Origin: Massilia sp. 9I
GTDB lineage: Bacteria; Pseudomonadota; Gammaproteobacteria; Burkholderiales; Burkholderiaceae_D
Assembly: GCF_902506415.1 (NCBI RefSeq)
Contig: NZ_LR733275.1
Coordinates: 5,184,176 to 5,248,175 of the forward strand
Direction: 5' to 3'
DNA length: 64,000 nucleotides
Part shown: piece by piece, positions 62,926 through 64,000 of the stretch
How positions within the stretch are numbered: the stretch's first letter is position 1
Layout: every line of letters starts with the position of its first letter
Made by a program: the position numbers and the translations under genes
Notes under the pieces: model-generated
Database searches by the model: none
Seen by the model: the letters and a program-made list of their open reading frames with translations, nothing else
Told to the model about the DNA's origin: nothing

Positions 62926-64000
62926 TGGCAACGCCCGGTTTTATCGATAGTTTCTACGAGATGGGCGCTGCCAGCCCGATCGCACCGGCCTGGCCGCTGA
63001 TCTGGACTGTGATCAAGATCCTGGTGGTCCTGCTGCCGCTGATGGGCCTGGTCGCCTACCTGACCCTGTGGGAGCGCAAGCTGATCGGCTGGATCCAGAT
63101 CCGCGTGGGCCCGAACCGCGTGGGTCCGGGTGGCCTGCTGCAGCCGATCGCCGACGCGCTCAAGCTGCTGCTGAAGGAAATCGTGATCCCGGCCAAGGCC
63201 AACCGCAGCCTGTTCGTGATCGGCCCGATCATGACCATCATGCCTGCGCTGGCCGCCTGGGCGGTGGTTCCGTTCGGCCCGCAAGCCGCGCTGGCCAACG
63301 TCAACGCCGGCCTGCTGTTCCTGATGGCGATCACCTCGATGGAAGTCTACGGCATCATCATCGCCGGCTGGGCTTCGAACTCGAAGTACTCGTTCATGGG
63401 CGCGATGCGCGCCTCGGCACAGATGATTTCGTATGAAATCCCGATCGGCTTCGCCCTGGTGGTGGTGCTGATGGTGACCGGCAGCCTGAACATGTCGGAC
63501 ATCGTCGCCAGCCAGCAGCTGGGCCGCTTCGCCGACATGGGAATGAACTTCCTGTCCTGGAACTGGCTGCCGCTGCTGCCGCTGTTCGTGATCTATTTCG
63601 TCTCCGGCCTGGCCGAGTGCAACCGCCACCCGTTCGACGTGGTGGAGGGCGAGTCCGAGATCGTCGCCGGCCACATGGTCGAGTACTCGGGCATGTCCTA
63701 CGCGATGTTCATGCTGGCCGAATACGCCAACATGATCCTGATTTCGACCCTGGCAGCCATCATGTTCCTGGGCGGCTGGTCGGCACCGTTCGGCTTCCTG
63801 GAATTCGGCGCGATCGGCGGCTTCTTCTGGCTGTTCCTGAAGATGTTCCTGCTGGTTTCCCTGATGATCTGGGTCCGCGGCACCTTCCCGCGCTACCGCT
63901 ATGACCAGATCATGCGCCTGGGCTGGAAAGTGTTCATCCCGCTGACCCTGATCTGGCTGGTGGTGGTCGCTGCCTGGATGCAGACGCCGTGGAACATCTG
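62925..64000 (+). CDS. nuoH: NADH-quinone oxidoreductase subunit H, 3' end cut by window
   Basis: 358 complete codons are visible with no stop before the window edge; the length fits a protein ending within a few residues. Multiple transmembrane helices; signature regions [37 protein letters not shown] and [28 protein letters not shown] are all present. The membrane subunit that links the quinone site to the proton pumps. nuoI and later genes are expected just outside the window. Confidence 0.96.
   Translation, partial: MATPGFIDSFYEMGAASPIAPAWPLIWTVIKILVVLLPLMGLVAYLTLWERKLIGWIQIRVGPNRVGPGGLLQPIADALKLLLKEIVIPAKANRSLFVIGPIMTIMPALAAWAVVPFGPQAALANVNAGLLFLMAITSMEVYGIIIAGWASNSKYSFMGAMRASAQMISYEIPIGFALVVVLMVTGSLNMSDIVASQQLGRFADMGMNFLSWNWLPLLPLFVIYFVSGLAECNRHPFDVVEGESEIVAGHMVEYSGMSYAMFMLAEYANMILISTLAAIMFLGGWSAPFGFLEFGAIGGFFWLFLKMFLLVSLMIWVRGTFPRYRYDQIMRLGWKVFIPLTLIWLVVVAAWMQTPWNI

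Overview
The window is a contiguous, GC-rich chromosomal segment of a betaproteobacterium. Gene order and protein character point to the Burkholderiales, most likely Oxalobacteraceae of the Massilia/Telluria type: iscRSUA-hscBA-fdx-iscX, ilvBNC followed by pssA and leuA, tpiA-secG-tRNA-Leu-nuoA, and the sigma factor/DUF3619/DUF3106/RDD cluster. The assignment is an inference from recognition, since no rRNA is present. It is mostly core chromosome: no insertion sequence, prophage, integrase or CRISPR array was seen.

Layout. 1-3.5 kb: a truncated ChaC-type gene, a LysR regulator divergent from fumarylacetoacetase-maleylacetoacetate isomerase (end of a homogentisate/gentisate-type ring-cleavage pathway), a pair of REP-like palindromes and a CBS-domain protein. 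3.6-13.9 kb: a uracil-DNA-glycosylase-like protein, then the Fe-S assembly operon iscR to iscX under a near-consensus IscR type 1 operator, running into a methyltransferase, threonine aldolase and an RluF-like pseudouridine synthase, with a convergent SDR. 14-16.2 kb: an ECF sigma operon. 16.4-20 kb: a TauD-type dioxygenase with an ABC importer. 20-27.2 kb: ilvBNC, a SIMPL protein, pssA and leuA (branched-chain amino acids and phospholipid). 27.2-35.2 kb: uncharacterised secreted or lipoproteins, an esterase-like lipoprotein, rpsO-pnp and an acyltransferase.

35.5-41.5 kb holds the most distinctive locus: a six-gene, tightly overlapping stressosome operon (RsbR, RsbS, RsbT, an RsbT-like/RsbX fusion phosphatase, a histidine kinase with a degenerate RsbT-like N-terminus, and a REC-PAS-kinase-REC hybrid). 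No sigma factor, anti-sigma antagonist or DNA-binding output is encoded with it. Immediately downstream, a two-hairpin guanidine-II riboswitch precedes a Gdx/SugE guanidinium exporter gene.

42-55 kb: an M16 protease pair (one catalytic, one non-catalytic), DUF2807 and Sel1 envelope proteins, a GDSL hydrolase, a YdeP-like molybdo-oxidoreductase with fdhD, a MYG1-like protein, two orphan ORFs, a PIG3-type quinone oxidoreductase, tpiA and secG. 55.8 kb to the end: tRNA-Leu(GAG) and the respiratory complex I operon nuoABCDEFG, with nuoH cut by the window edge within its last codons.
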